NCBI RefSeq assembly: GCF_900107395.1
Contig: NZ_FNPW01000014.1
Location: forward strand, 115,216 to 179,215
Reading direction: 5' to 3'
DNA: 64,000 nt
Origin: Pseudomonas sp. NFIX28
Lineage (GTDB): Bacteria; Pseudomonadota; Gammaproteobacteria; Pseudomonadales; Pseudomonadaceae
Shown: piece after piece, positions 26,533-35,058 of the stretch
Numbering within the stretch: the first letter of the stretch is position 1
How the letters are laid out: the number at the start of each line of letters is the position of its first letter
Notes under the pieces: generated by a model
Told to the model about the DNA's origin: nothing
Database searches by the model: none
Seen by the model: only the letters and a program-made list of their open reading frames with translations
Position numbers and translations under genes: made by a program

Positions 26533-26566
26533 ACACTTATAACGGATAAGTGTGACATCCGGTCAA
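26533..26566 (-). promoter_or_regulatory. Candidate promoter with palindromic operator
   Basis: On the minus strand, TTGACC (26,561-26,566) and TTATAA (26,537-26,542) are 18 bases apart. A perfect palindrome ACACTTAT-N5-ATAAGTGT (26,533-26,553) lies exactly over the -10. This would suit a repressor controlling DUF1780-DUF3094-ndh. It could also serve as a hairpin after pslK. Confidence 0.5.
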
Positions 26567-26581
26567 GCCTCCCGCCGGCCT

Positions 26582-27988
26582 TCAGGCGCGCCAGGGTTTC
26601 AGCCAGAAGCCCAGGGCGATCAGCAAAAGCAGCCCGGCGACGGTGCTGAGCCCCAGTTGCAGCCAGACATCCGGCAACGGATGCAGCAGCAGCGCCGCGG
26701 CCGCCAGCAGGGCGGCACTCACGGCCCAGCGCACCGGCCAACCGATGAGGGTGAGCAGTTGCTGGCGCTGCATCAGCAGCAGGTTGGTCAGGATTACCCC
26801 GCCGAGGGCCGCCAGGGGAATCGCGTTCAACCCCAGGATCAGCGGCAGGCCCGCCAGCAGCAAGGCGTTGAGCAGGCTGCCCAGCAGTTCGCAGTGCAGC
26901 GGCGTGCGGGTATCGCCGGCGGCATAGGCATAACGCGCGAGCATGGCGTTCCAGGCGCCGAACACCAGGGAAACGGCAAACCAGCCCAGCAAGGTCGGCA
27001 GCGGGCCGTCGGCGCTTTGGGCGGGCAGCAGCCAGTGGATCAGCGCCGGGCTGGCGCCCACCAGGCCGAGCGCGGCGGGCAGGCTCAGCAGGGTCGCCGC
27101 GTCGAGCCCGCGATGCAACAGGCCCAGGCGCTGGTCGCCGGCCTTGCCGCTCATCAGGCCGAGCAGCACCTGGTTCAGGCTCATCAAGGCAATCAGCGGC
27201 AGGTTGATCAGTTTTCGCGCCAGGTTGACCCAGGTCACGGCGCCTTCGCCCAGGTAGCTGGCGACCACGCGTTCCACCAAAGCCAGGCCCTGGCTGGCCA
27301 GGTTGCTGGCCAGCAGCGGGCCAAGGCGCACGAGCAATTCCCGGCTGGCTCCAGCGTCCCCGCGAACCTGCCAGGGGCGCCAGCCGGTTTGCCAGATCGC
27401 CGGGACCAGCGACAGGCACATCAGCAGGCTGCCGAGGAAAAATGCCAGCGAAAGGCCGGAGCCCAGGCTCGCCTGGCCGTAGAACGCCAGATAAAGCACC
27501 GGCGGCAGGTTGAACAGCAGCGAGCCAAGCCCTGGCAGGACAAAGCGTTGCCGGGCATGCAGCGGGATGCTGAACAGCGCATGCAGGAGCAGGCCGGGGA
27601 TGCAGGCGGCGAGGCTGCGCAGGTTGGCGGCGGCCTCGGCCTGTGCCTCGTCATCGAGCCCTGGGCCGATCAGGCGGATCCACAGCGGCGCGCTCAAGGC
27701 CAGCAGGGCATACAGCCCCAGCCCCAGCCCCAGCAGGCGCGGGCTCAGGCCGGCCAGCCAGGCGTGCTGGCGCTGTGCGTCGCGCTCCTGGTACAGCGGC
27801 AGGGCCGCGGCCGCCAGGATGCCGGCCGCCAGGGTCATGCGCAGGGCCTCGGGAATGAACACCGCGACCAGGAACGCATCGCTGCGGCTGCCCGCGCCCC
27901 AGGCCGCGACCAGCAGCCATTCGCGGGCAAAACCGGCGACCAGCCCGGCGAGCGTCGCCAGGGTCAGCAGCAGGGTGCTGCCAAGCAT
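26582..27988 (-). CDS. pslK: Exopolysaccharide flippase PslK (MurJ-like)
   Basis: This 468-aa polytopic membrane protein belongs to the MVF/MurJ flippase family and is the last gene of the psl operon. The N terminus keeps the MurJ-type pattern (LAGLVAGFAREWLLVAAWGAGSRSDAFLVAVFIPEALR). P. aeruginosa PslK is nearly the same length (469 aa). It probably flips the lipid-linked Psl repeat unit. ATG 27,986-27,988 overlaps the stop of the upstream acyltransferase gene; a TTG one codon earlier is less likely. Confidence 0.88.
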   Translation of the reverse strand: MLGSTLLLTLATLAGLVAGFAREWLLVAAWGAGSRSDAFLVAVFIPEALRMTLAAGILAAAALPLYQERDAQRQHAWLAGLSPRLLGLGLGLYALLALSAPLWIRLIGPGLDDEAQAEAAANLRSLAACIPGLLLHALFSIPLHARQRFVLPGLGSLLFNLPPVLYLAFYGQASLGSGLSLAFFLGSLLMCLSLVPAIWQTGWRPWQVRGDAGASRELLVRLGPLLASNLASQGLALVERVVASYLGEGAVTWVNLARKLINLPLIALMSLNQVLLGLMSGKAGDQRLGLLHRGLDAATLLSLPAALGLVGASPALIHWLLPAQSADGPLPTLLGWFAVSLVFGAWNAMLARYAYAAGDTRTPLHCELLGSLLNALLLAGLPLILGLNAIPLAALGGVILTNLLLMQRQQLLTLIGWPVRWAVSAALLAAAALLLHPLPDVWLQLGLSTVAGLLLLIALGFWLKPWRA

Positions 27989-28809
27989 CAATAAAACAGG
28001 GTGAACAAGCCTTTGCCACCCACCTTGTAGTTCAGATCGTGAGGGCGCTCGCCCATGGGTTTGGCACCGCTGCCACCAATGATCTTGTAGGGAGGAACGA
28101 CCTTGGCCACGAGGGTGTTGGCGGTCACTACGGCCCCGCGACCGATATGCGAGCCATGGGCGAGCAGCGCGCGGGTGGCGATCCAGGCGTAGTCATCGAT
28201 GTAGATGGGCGCGGACACCGACCAGAACTCGGGGCTCATCGGGTCATGGCCGCCGGCGAGAATCAGCACATGAGAGGCGATCGTCACATGATCGCCGATG
28301 ATCAGCCCGGCCCGGGCATCGATCTGACAATGCCAGCCGATCACGCTGTCGTCGCCGATCACCAGGTTTTCCACGCCGAGCACTTCGGTGTTGCGCCAGA
28401 TGCTCGAGCCCTTGCCGATCTTCGCGCCGCCCAGGCGCAGCCAGGCGATGCGTATGTGATGGCTGGGGATCTTGTTGATCAGGATGTTGTAGGCCTGTTC
28501 CCAGGCCCGCAGCCAGCGGTCCTTGAGGGTGGCCAGGTTCTTGCCGTAGCGCGGCACCAGGGTGGTCGGGATGTCCCGTTTCAAGCGACCGTACAGGCGC
28601 CGGGCCAGGGGATGCTCGATGATCGCTTCGATATCCACCGCACAGATGCTGTAGCGCGCTTGTTCGCCGTCGCCCTCGACGAACAGCACATCGTTGTTCT
28701 GCCCCCAGCTGTAGGCCTCGAGCAATTCATCGTGGCTGACTCCTAGCTCCGAGGCCAGGGCAGGCAGGCGTTCCGGTAGATCCGCTGAATGGAAAATACG
28801 GTGTTTCAT
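27988..28809 (-). CDS. Hexapeptide-repeat (LbetaH) acyltransferase in the psl operon
   Basis: This 273-aa protein has a left-handed beta-helix acyltransferase domain in the C-terminal half, from about residue 140. It contains repeated hexapeptides (GAKIGKGSSIWRN, VIGDDSVIG, GLIIGDHVTIASHVLI, SHIGRGAVVTAN) resembling WcaF/WbbJ acetyltransferases. The N-terminal 120 residues match no family I recognise. It lies between pslJ and pslK and overlaps pslK in an ATGA. P. aeruginosa has no such gene there but carries the membrane acyltransferase PslL after PslK. It probably acetylates a sugar of the repeat unit. Confidence 0.82.
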   Translation of the reverse strand: MKHRIFHSADLPERLPALASELGVSHDELLEAYSWGQNNDVLFVEGDGEQARYSICAVDIEAIIEHPLARRLYGRLKRDIPTTLVPRYGKNLATLKDRWLRAWEQAYNILINKIPSHHIRIAWLRLGGAKIGKGSSIWRNTEVLGVENLVIGDDSVIGWHCQIDARAGLIIGDHVTIASHVLILAGGHDPMSPEFWSVSAPIYIDDYAWIATRALLAHGSHIGRGAVVTANTLVAKVVPPYKIIGGSGAKPMGERPHDLNYKVGGKGLFTLFY

Positions 28810-28814
28810 GCTGG

Positions 28815-30203
28815 CTATCCTTGGGGTTGACGAGGGGGTTGGGTGATGACCGGACGCAGCCGGACCTGTTGCAGGCTCATGCCCATCAACAGCCAGAACA
28901 GACCGATCAGCACGAAAGTGAAGCTGAAATAGTGATCGAACAGACCGGTCAGCAGCGCCGCCAGCAGGCCGGAAATGCACCCCAGCCACAACGCGTTGTC
29001 GGCCGTCACCTGACGGATCGGCGCCTGCGGGCGCACCTCGCGCCACCACAGCACAGTGACGGCGATGAACAGCAACATGCCCGGAATGCCGATCTTGTAG
29101 ATGAAGTTCAACCACAGGTTGGAAATGCCCGGCAGGCCGCTGCCCGGTACCGGCGGGTCAACTTTGAAGCCGATGCCCAGCGGGTAGCGCAGCATCGCCT
29201 CGGGGAATTTCGCGTATTCCTCGAAACGCACCTCGGTACTGGCGTTGGTCGCCGAAAACATCGTCATCAGGCGTTCCTGCAGTGGCGGGTAGAACATTAC
29301 CAGGGCCACCGCGAAGGCTGCGCCGAGGCCGATGATCCGGCCGCTGTAGGGCACGCGCTTGTAGGTCAGCCAGATCAGCACCAGGGCCAGGGCCAGGATC
29401 GCCCCGCGGGAAATACTCAGCAGCAGCCCCGCGCAACCGAGGATCGCCACCGCCAGCCCCAGCGCCCGGCGCCCGCCGGTGCGGGTCCAGCCGTAGAGCA
29501 GCGCCAGGGGAATGAACAGCACCAGCACGCCGCCCGTCAGGTTGGGGTGTACCCAGGGCGATGCCATGCGCTGATAGTTGGCGGAGAAGATGTCCTTCAC
29601 CGCTTCCGGGTGGGCGTACTTGAGGTCGGTGAGGATCGGGATCATCGACATGGCGTTGCGCGTCTTGATGAACATGCCGATCGACAGCAGCAGCATCAGC
29701 AGGGTGCCCAGCAGCAGGGCGATCACCAGTTTGTCGCGGTCGGCGTCGGTACGCAGCAGCAGCGGCACCATGAACAGCAGCGACAGGTTCATCAGCCAGC
29801 GCACCCAGTTCACTGGGCCGTTGCCTTCGGCGTGGATGATCAGCATGCCCCAGACAAAGGGAATGGCACTGAACAGCATCAGCCAGGCCATGGCCCGCTC
29901 GGTGGGGCGCCAGAGCATGAGGTTGCGGGTCTTGCCGATGAACGACTGCCAGAACACCCCCACCCAGGTCAGGCCCAGCACCGCTTCGCTGACCGTGGTG
30001 CGAACCCCCAGTTGCAGCGTGGTGTAGGGGATGCAGGTGGCCAGCACGGCGAAGATCAGCAGGCCCCACAACGGCTTGCGCAGCAGCGTCAGGGCCACCG
30101 CCATGCCGGCCACCACGAAGATGACCTTCGCCGGCGACAGGGTCCACAGCAGGATCCCGAAGATCAGCCCCAGGCTCAGGCCAATGTAGTTTCCTGGCAG
30201 CAT
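28815..30203 (-). CDS. pslJ: Psl polymerase/ligase-like membrane protein PslJ
   Basis: This 462-aa protein has about 12 predicted membrane segments and an O-antigen ligase/polymerase (Wzy_C-type) central region. One periplasmic loop contains MASPWVHPNLTGGVLVLFIPLALLYG. P. aeruginosa PslJ has 478 aa and the same operon place. It probably polymerises or transfers Psl repeat units in the periplasm. The start is ATG 30,201-30,203, overlapping the pslI stop (ATGA). Confidence 0.87.
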   Translation of the reverse strand: MLPGNYIGLSLGLIFGILLWTLSPAKVIFVVAGMAVALTLLRKPLWGLLIFAVLATCIPYTTLQLGVRTTVSEAVLGLTWVGVFWQSFIGKTRNLMLWRPTERAMAWLMLFSAIPFVWGMLIIHAEGNGPVNWVRWLMNLSLLFMVPLLLRTDADRDKLVIALLLGTLLMLLLSIGMFIKTRNAMSMIPILTDLKYAHPEAVKDIFSANYQRMASPWVHPNLTGGVLVLFIPLALLYGWTRTGGRRALGLAVAILGCAGLLLSISRGAILALALVLIWLTYKRVPYSGRIIGLGAAFAVALVMFYPPLQERLMTMFSATNASTEVRFEEYAKFPEAMLRYPLGIGFKVDPPVPGSGLPGISNLWLNFIYKIGIPGMLLFIAVTVLWWREVRPQAPIRQVTADNALWLGCISGLLAALLTGLFDHYFSFTFVLIGLFWLLMGMSLQQVRLRPVITQPPRQPQG

Positions 30204-31306
30204 CAGTGAAAAAGCCCTGTGAGCAAAGCATCGAGGCGCTGGCGGTGGTGCGGCTCGGCAAATTGCCGGGCCCATTCGCGCAGCGTTTCCGGGTCGGGCC
30301 TGTCGCTGGCCTGGGCTTGTTCGATCAGGGCGTTGCGCAGGCTGGCGCGGTCACGGGCGTCGAAGCGCCGCGCGCCCGGAGGGGTGACTTCGTCGAGCGC
30401 CGAGCCACGGGCCACCGCGACCGGCGTGCCCTGCAACAGCGCCTCGACCACCGGCAGGCCGAAGCCTTCGGCGTAGGACGGCTGCCACAGGCAGTCGGCA
30501 TACCGGTACAGGGCCTGCAACTGCTCTTCGGTCAGGCCGTTGACCCAATGCAGGCCGGGCAGTTGGCTGAGGTTCGCCGGCAGGTCGCTGGCATGGCCGA
30601 CCAGGACCAGGTCTGGTATGGACGGGTTTTCCAGGCGGCAGCGCTGCCACTGCTCGATGAACAGCGGCATGTTCTTGCGCGGCTCCCGCGTCCCCACGGC
30701 CAGCCAGTAGCGTTCGGGCAGGCCCGCTGGCAGTGGGGCGATGGAGCCCCGGAATTCCGGCACCAGGTTGTGCAGCACGCGGAATTTCGGGCGTGCCCAG
30801 GGAAACAGCCGGGCTGCTTCGCTGCAGGAAAACCGCGACGGGCACCAGACTTCATCGGCGATCCAGATCGACCAGGCGATCGACACGGCGTCGATCACTC
30901 GATAGGCCATGGCCTTGAGCTGCGAGCGGTGGAAGTTGCGCTGGGTCAGCTGGAACAGGTCATGCAGGATCAGCACATAACGCGTGCCCGCCGGTTTGTG
31001 GCCGATGGGCAGGCCCATGTTGGCGGTGGCGATATACAGGTCGACCGAGTGCTCGCGAATGGCCGCCGGCAAGAAGGTGCGTTCGAAGCGCAAGCGCACG
31101 CCGGGGCGTTGCACGCCATCGAGGGGGCTGGGCCAGGCCGGGCAGAAGGCGGTCTGGCGTTGTTCATGCTCCAGTGGCGCGTCGCTCACCAGCAGCAATT
31201 CGGTGTCTTCGCGGGCGCGCAGGGCTTGTTCCAAGGCTCGTACCTGGCGGGCGATGCCCGAGGAAGGAGCGGCCGTGGCCGGACGATAATCGAGGGCTAC
31301 ACGCAT
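30203..31306 (-). CDS. pslI: Psl glycosyltransferase PslI (GT4)
   Basis: This 367-aa protein is exactly the length of P. aeruginosa PslI. It is a GT-B glycosyltransferase with a group 1 C-terminal domain: YWLAVGTREPRKNMPLFIEQW near residue 205 and the nucleotide-sugar site PSYAEGFGLPVVEALLQGTPVA near residue 285. Acts in the cytoplasm on lipid-linked Psl intermediates. Its 5' end overlaps the end of pslH by 10 bases. Confidence 0.88.
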   Translation of the reverse strand: MRVALDYRPATAAPSSGIARQVRALEQALRAREDTELLLVSDAPLEHEQRQTAFCPAWPSPLDGVQRPGVRLRFERTFLPAAIREHSVDLYIATANMGLPIGHKPAGTRYVLILHDLFQLTQRNFHRSQLKAMAYRVIDAVSIAWSIWIADEVWCPSRFSCSEAARLFPWARPKFRVLHNLVPEFRGSIAPLPAGLPERYWLAVGTREPRKNMPLFIEQWQRCRLENPSIPDLVLVGHASDLPANLSQLPGLHWVNGLTEEQLQALYRYADCLWQPSYAEGFGLPVVEALLQGTPVAVARGSALDEVTPPGARRFDARDRASLRNALIEQAQASDRPDPETLREWARQFAEPHHRQRLDALLTGLFH

Positions 31307-32511
31307 GCGGGATGCTCCTGTGTGGAGGGCAATGTCCGGTAGATCTGTTCCAGTTCGTCACCGGCCACCGCCCAGTCGTGATGCTGGCGGGCATACAGGC
31401 GGGCGGCGCCGGCCAGCCGGGCGGCGAGGTCCGCTTCGTGCAGCAGGCGAACCACGGCGTCGGCCAGTGCCTGGGCGTCGTCGCCTGCCAGGTAATGTTC
31501 CTCGTGACGGATGGCCAGGCCCGAGGCGCCTTGCGCGGTGCTCACCAGCGGCAGGCCGGCGGCCATGGCTTCGAGCACCTTGAGTTTGGAACCGCCGCCT
31601 TGGCGCAACGGCGCGATGAACAGCGCGCAACGCCGTTGCAGGTCGGGCAGGTCGGGAACGAAGCCGACCCACTCGATGCGGCTGTCGGTCCAGCGTTCGC
31701 GCCAGCTGGCCGGCAGGGCATACCCGGCCACCGCCAGGCGGGCCTCGGGGCAGCGGCTCCAGACCTGCGGGAAAATCTCGTCGAGCATCCACTGCACCGC
31801 GTCCAGGTTCGGTGCGTACTCGTAGTTGCCGACAAACAGCACCCGCTGGCTCTGCGGGTCGGCCGAAACGCTGGCGAAGCTGCGGCTGTCGACGCCGTTG
31901 ACCACCACCTCGACCGGCGTGCGGGTCAGTTGGCGCATGGCCTGGGCGTCGCTTTCGGTCACCGCCACCACTTGGCGGGCCGAGTCGAAGGCCTTGCGTT
32001 CCCACTGTCGGCAGCGCCATTGGTCGTAGCGCACAAAGGGGCTGGCCCAGGCCGGGAAGCGGTCATAGGTGGCGCCGCCCAGGCTGGATTCAAGGTTGTG
32101 TTCGGTGAGCACGAAGTCCCGGCCGGCCCGCCGCAGCGGTTGCAGGTAGGGTTGCAGGCTGTAGCTGTGCTCGACCTGGATCACATCCCAGGGCTCCTGC
32201 AGCAGGCTGTCGAAACGCTCGCGCAGAGGGCGCGACATGCCGTTGACCGTGGTCAGCAGGGGCCAGGGGGCGAACAATCCGGCCAGCACCGTGATGGGGT
32301 GTTTCAGCGGGCGCCGCGGCACCACGATCAGGCGTTCGAGCCAGGGCTCGAGGGCGGCGCGGACGGCGGCATCGGCCTCGGTCTTGGACTGCACCAGCAA
32401 GGTGATGCGGTGGCCCCGCTCGCTCAAGGTCCGCAGCAAGTGGAACTGGCGCGTCTTGCCGCCGCTGGTCATGGGCCAGGGCAGGTAGGGGAGAATCCAG
32501 AGAATCTTCAC
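31297..32511 (-). CDS. pslH: Psl glycosyltransferase PslH (GT4)
   Basis: This 404-aa GT-B glycosyltransferase has a C-terminal group 1 domain (VLFVGNYEYAPNLDAVQWML, then APLRQGGGSKLKVLEAMAAGLPLV). The start is set at GTG 32,509-32,511 (MKILWILPYLPWP) because a GGAG lies 8 bases upstream. The GTG three codons earlier overlaps that GGAG. It lies 22 bases after pslG and overlaps pslI. Confidence 0.88.
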   Translation of the reverse strand: MKILWILPYLPWPMTSGGKTRQFHLLRTLSERGHRITLLVQSKTEADAAVRAALEPWLERLIVVPRRPLKHPITVLAGLFAPWPLLTTVNGMSRPLRERFDSLLQEPWDVIQVEHSYSLQPYLQPLRRAGRDFVLTEHNLESSLGGATYDRFPAWASPFVRYDQWRCRQWERKAFDSARQVVAVTESDAQAMRQLTRTPVEVVVNGVDSRSFASVSADPQSQRVLFVGNYEYAPNLDAVQWMLDEIFPQVWSRCPEARLAVAGYALPASWRERWTDSRIEWVGFVPDLPDLQRRCALFIAPLRQGGGSKLKVLEAMAAGLPLVSTAQGASGLAIRHEEHYLAGDDAQALADAVVRLLHEADLAARLAGAARLYARQHHDWAVAGDELEQIYRTLPSTQEHPACV

Positions 32512-32533
32512 GTACGGCACTCCATGTCATCGA

Positions 32534-33883
32534 TTACCACACGAGAATCTGCAGGGAAGGTTTCACCGCAGGCTGAATGCCGTCCGCGGCGTCGAGGCTG
32601 GCCCGGGTTCCGCTGAGCGGATCGTGGAGCTCGGCCTGGCGCACCTGGGGCAAGCGGATGGTGCCGCCCTTGGCGCTCCAGAACATCAGCAGGCGTTTAC
32701 CGTCGTCGCGGGTCCAGGACACGCTGTAGAAAGTGTCGGGCAGGTTCTCGAGCTGCGGCGTCTGGCCGGGCTTGAGGCGCGCGCCGGTGATCTCGAGAAA
32801 ACGCGCGAGCGCCTTGTACACCGGCTTGGGTTCGCCGTTGAGGTCGAGCAGGCCGTAATGCTGGTCGCGGGCCGAGGCGCGCGAGTCGAGATCGGAAAGG
32901 GCGAAGAGAAAGATCCGCTCGTAGTCCTGGTCGCTCATCAGGGCCAGGCGGCGCAGGGTGTAGTCGGCCTGGCCATCGACGCCGATCAGCCGCTGCATCT
33001 CCTTGGGCCCGGCGTAGCTCGACCAGCCCCACTCGGTGGCCCAGATCCTCTTCAGGCCGGCGCGGTGCAGCATGTCGTTGAGCTGCTTGCCGCGCAGCAG
33101 CACTTCATTCTTGCCGGGCTCATCGCTTTCCGGGATTTCCGAATACGGGTGATAGGCGGCGACCATGCCCAGGCTCTGCACGCCCAGTTCGCCGAGCTTT
33201 TCGAACATCAGCGCGTTGCGATGAGTCGGCATCTGGCTGTAATAGGCCATGCCGCCCATGACCTGGGTCTTGTCCGGGGCCACCTGGTTCAGGGCCTGGT
33301 GGGTCGCCAGCAACAGCTCGCCGTAACCCTTGGCGTCGGGTTTGGGGCGCCAGTTGTTGGGGATGTTCTGTTCGTTCCACACCTGCCAGGCGTCGATGTT
33401 CGGGTAGCGCTGGGCGAGCATGGCCATGCGCGTGGCGAAGACTTTCGGATCGCGTGGCGGGTACTGGTCCTGGAACGGGCCGCCCTTGGGCGCGGTGGTC
33501 ACGAAGGGCGCCGAGCCCACCAGGTAGAACAGCGACTTGAGTTTCGAGTCGGTGAGGGTCCGGTCCAGTTCGTCGAGGGTGCTGAGCTGGTAACCCTCTT
33601 CGGTGGGTTCGAGCCGATCCCAGTGCAAATCGACCCGCACCCATTGCAGGCCGAGCTGCTTATAGGCGGCGATCTGTTTGCGGTATTGCTGCGGGGTGAA
33701 CCACAGGAAATGCGCATTGACCCCCAGGTAGTCCTTCCACTCCAGGGTGCGGTCGGGAGCCAGGTTGATCGGCGTGGCATCGACCTGTTCGCTGAGCAGC
33801 AGGGCGCCGCCCACCGCCAGCGCGGCCACCAGCGGCAGGTAGCGCAACAGCGGGCGACGTTGCAGATGTAGTCGGGTCTTCAT
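32534..33883 (-). CDS. pslG: Psl glycoside hydrolase PslG
   Basis: This 449-aa GH39-type endoglycosidase is anchored by an N-terminal hydrophobic segment (residues 14-31). In P. aeruginosa it trims Psl in the periplasm and can disperse biofilms when supplied outside cells. The two catalytic glutamates are visible: acid/base E171 in WQVWNEQN and nucleophile E284 in WATEWGWSS. Length fits PslG (442 aa in P. aeruginosa). The start ATG 33,881-33,883 overlaps the pslF stop. Confidence 0.92.
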   Translation of the reverse strand: MKTRLHLQRRPLLRYLPLVAALAVGGALLLSEQVDATPINLAPDRTLEWKDYLGVNAHFLWFTPQQYRKQIAAYKQLGLQWVRVDLHWDRLEPTEEGYQLSTLDELDRTLTDSKLKSLFYLVGSAPFVTTAPKGGPFQDQYPPRDPKVFATRMAMLAQRYPNIDAWQVWNEQNIPNNWRPKPDAKGYGELLLATHQALNQVAPDKTQVMGGMAYYSQMPTHRNALMFEKLGELGVQSLGMVAAYHPYSEIPESDEPGKNEVLLRGKQLNDMLHRAGLKRIWATEWGWSSYAGPKEMQRLIGVDGQADYTLRRLALMSDQDYERIFLFALSDLDSRASARDQHYGLLDLNGEPKPVYKALARFLEITGARLKPGQTPQLENLPDTFYSVSWTRDDGKRLLMFWSAKGGTIRLPQVRQAELHDPLSGTRASLDAADGIQPAVKPSLQILVW

Positions 33884-35058
33884 GACCGCTCCTTGCACAC
33901 TTCGTTGAACAGGTCCGCGAAGCGGCGCGCGGTCGCGCTCCACTCGCGTTGTTGCCCGGCCTCGCGGGCCCGCGCGGCCCACTGGCGAGACAGTTCGGGC
34001 TCCAATACCAGGCGGCTCAAGTGCTGGCTCAGCGCTTGGACGTCGCCTTGCTGATAGGTCACGCCATTGCCGCCGGCCACTTCCTCGGCGAAGGCCCGGG
34101 CGTTGGAAGTGACGACCCCGCGACCGCAGGCGTTGGCCCAGGACAGGGCGCCGCTGGTGCCGCGCATCTGGCCGAGCCAGGCGAGCTTTTTCGATTCGCG
34201 GTACGGCAGCACCATCACGTGGTGGGCCTGGATGGTGCGGGCGATTTCGCTGGACGGCAGGTCCAGTTGCCAGTCCACCACGTCCTCCAGTTGCAGGTCG
34301 CGAATGCGCTGGCGCAGGCCGTCGAGATAATTGCCGGCCGGGTCGAAGGTCATGTCCGGCGCGGTGCCGCCCGCCAGGGTCAGGCGTACCTGGCCACGAC
34401 ATTGCGGGTGGGCCGCGAGGGTGCGGGCCAGGGCGTCGACCAGATCCTCGATGCCCTTGCCGCGATAGATGAAACCGAAATACAGCAGGCGCAAAGGCGC
34501 CAGCGGCGGCAATTCGGCCGCGGCGATCGGCAGGTTGCCGTGGGCGATCACCGCCACTTGCTGCGCGTGCAGGCCCATGCGCTGGCGCAGGCAGTCGCCG
34601 CCCAGCCGGGTCAGGGTAATCAGCCGGCGCATGCCGCGCGCCAGGCGCCGTTCTTCGTGCAGGGTCAGCGGGTCGGCGAGCAGCGCCGCCGCTTGCGGCA
34701 GCGGGTGCGGCAGGCGTTCGAGCAGGGTCAGTGGCCAGAACAGCCGGGCGCGGCGCCAGATCAGGCGCTCCGGGTCATGCACGGTGGCCGTGCGGGGAAT
34801 GCGCGGTTGTTCGCTGCTCAGGTAGTTGAGCGCCTGGAATTCGCCGAAGCGGCCGCCGCCGAGCTCGGCATGCACCAGGTCGACGCCCGTCCAGTCGAAG
34901 GCGCGCAGGCGCGTCAGTTGCTCCGCGGGATCGTGGCAGCCGGCCAGCGGCGTCAGCACTTCGATGCCAAGGCCGCGCAACGCATGGCTGAAATGCGCGG
35001 CGTAATCGGCGATGCCGGTCTGTTCCGGCGGCAGCGGGGCCAGCAGGGCGATACGCAT
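33880..35058 (-). CDS. pslF: Psl glycosyltransferase PslF (GT4)
   Basis: This 392-aa GT-B glycosyltransferase starts MRIALLAPLPPEQTGIADYAAHF, a typical group 1 N terminus. The acceptor/donor elements LLYFGFIYRGKGIEDLVDALA and MVLPYRESKKLAWLGQMRGTSGALSWANACGRGVV lie in the C-terminal half. P. aeruginosa PslF has 395 aa. The start ATG overlaps the pslE stop and the stop overlaps the pslG start, so translation is coupled. Confidence 0.9.
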   Translation of the reverse strand: MRIALLAPLPPEQTGIADYAAHFSHALRGLGIEVLTPLAGCHDPAEQLTRLRAFDWTGVDLVHAELGGGRFGEFQALNYLSSEQPRIPRTATVHDPERLIWRRARLFWPLTLLERLPHPLPQAAALLADPLTLHEERRLARGMRRLITLTRLGGDCLRQRMGLHAQQVAVIAHGNLPIAAAELPPLAPLRLLYFGFIYRGKGIEDLVDALARTLAAHPQCRGQVRLTLAGGTAPDMTFDPAGNYLDGLRQRIRDLQLEDVVDWQLDLPSSEIARTIQAHHVMVLPYRESKKLAWLGQMRGTSGALSWANACGRGVVTSNARAFAEEVAGGNGVTYQQGDVQALSQHLSRLVLEPELSRQWAARAREAGQQREWSATARRFADLFNEVCKERS

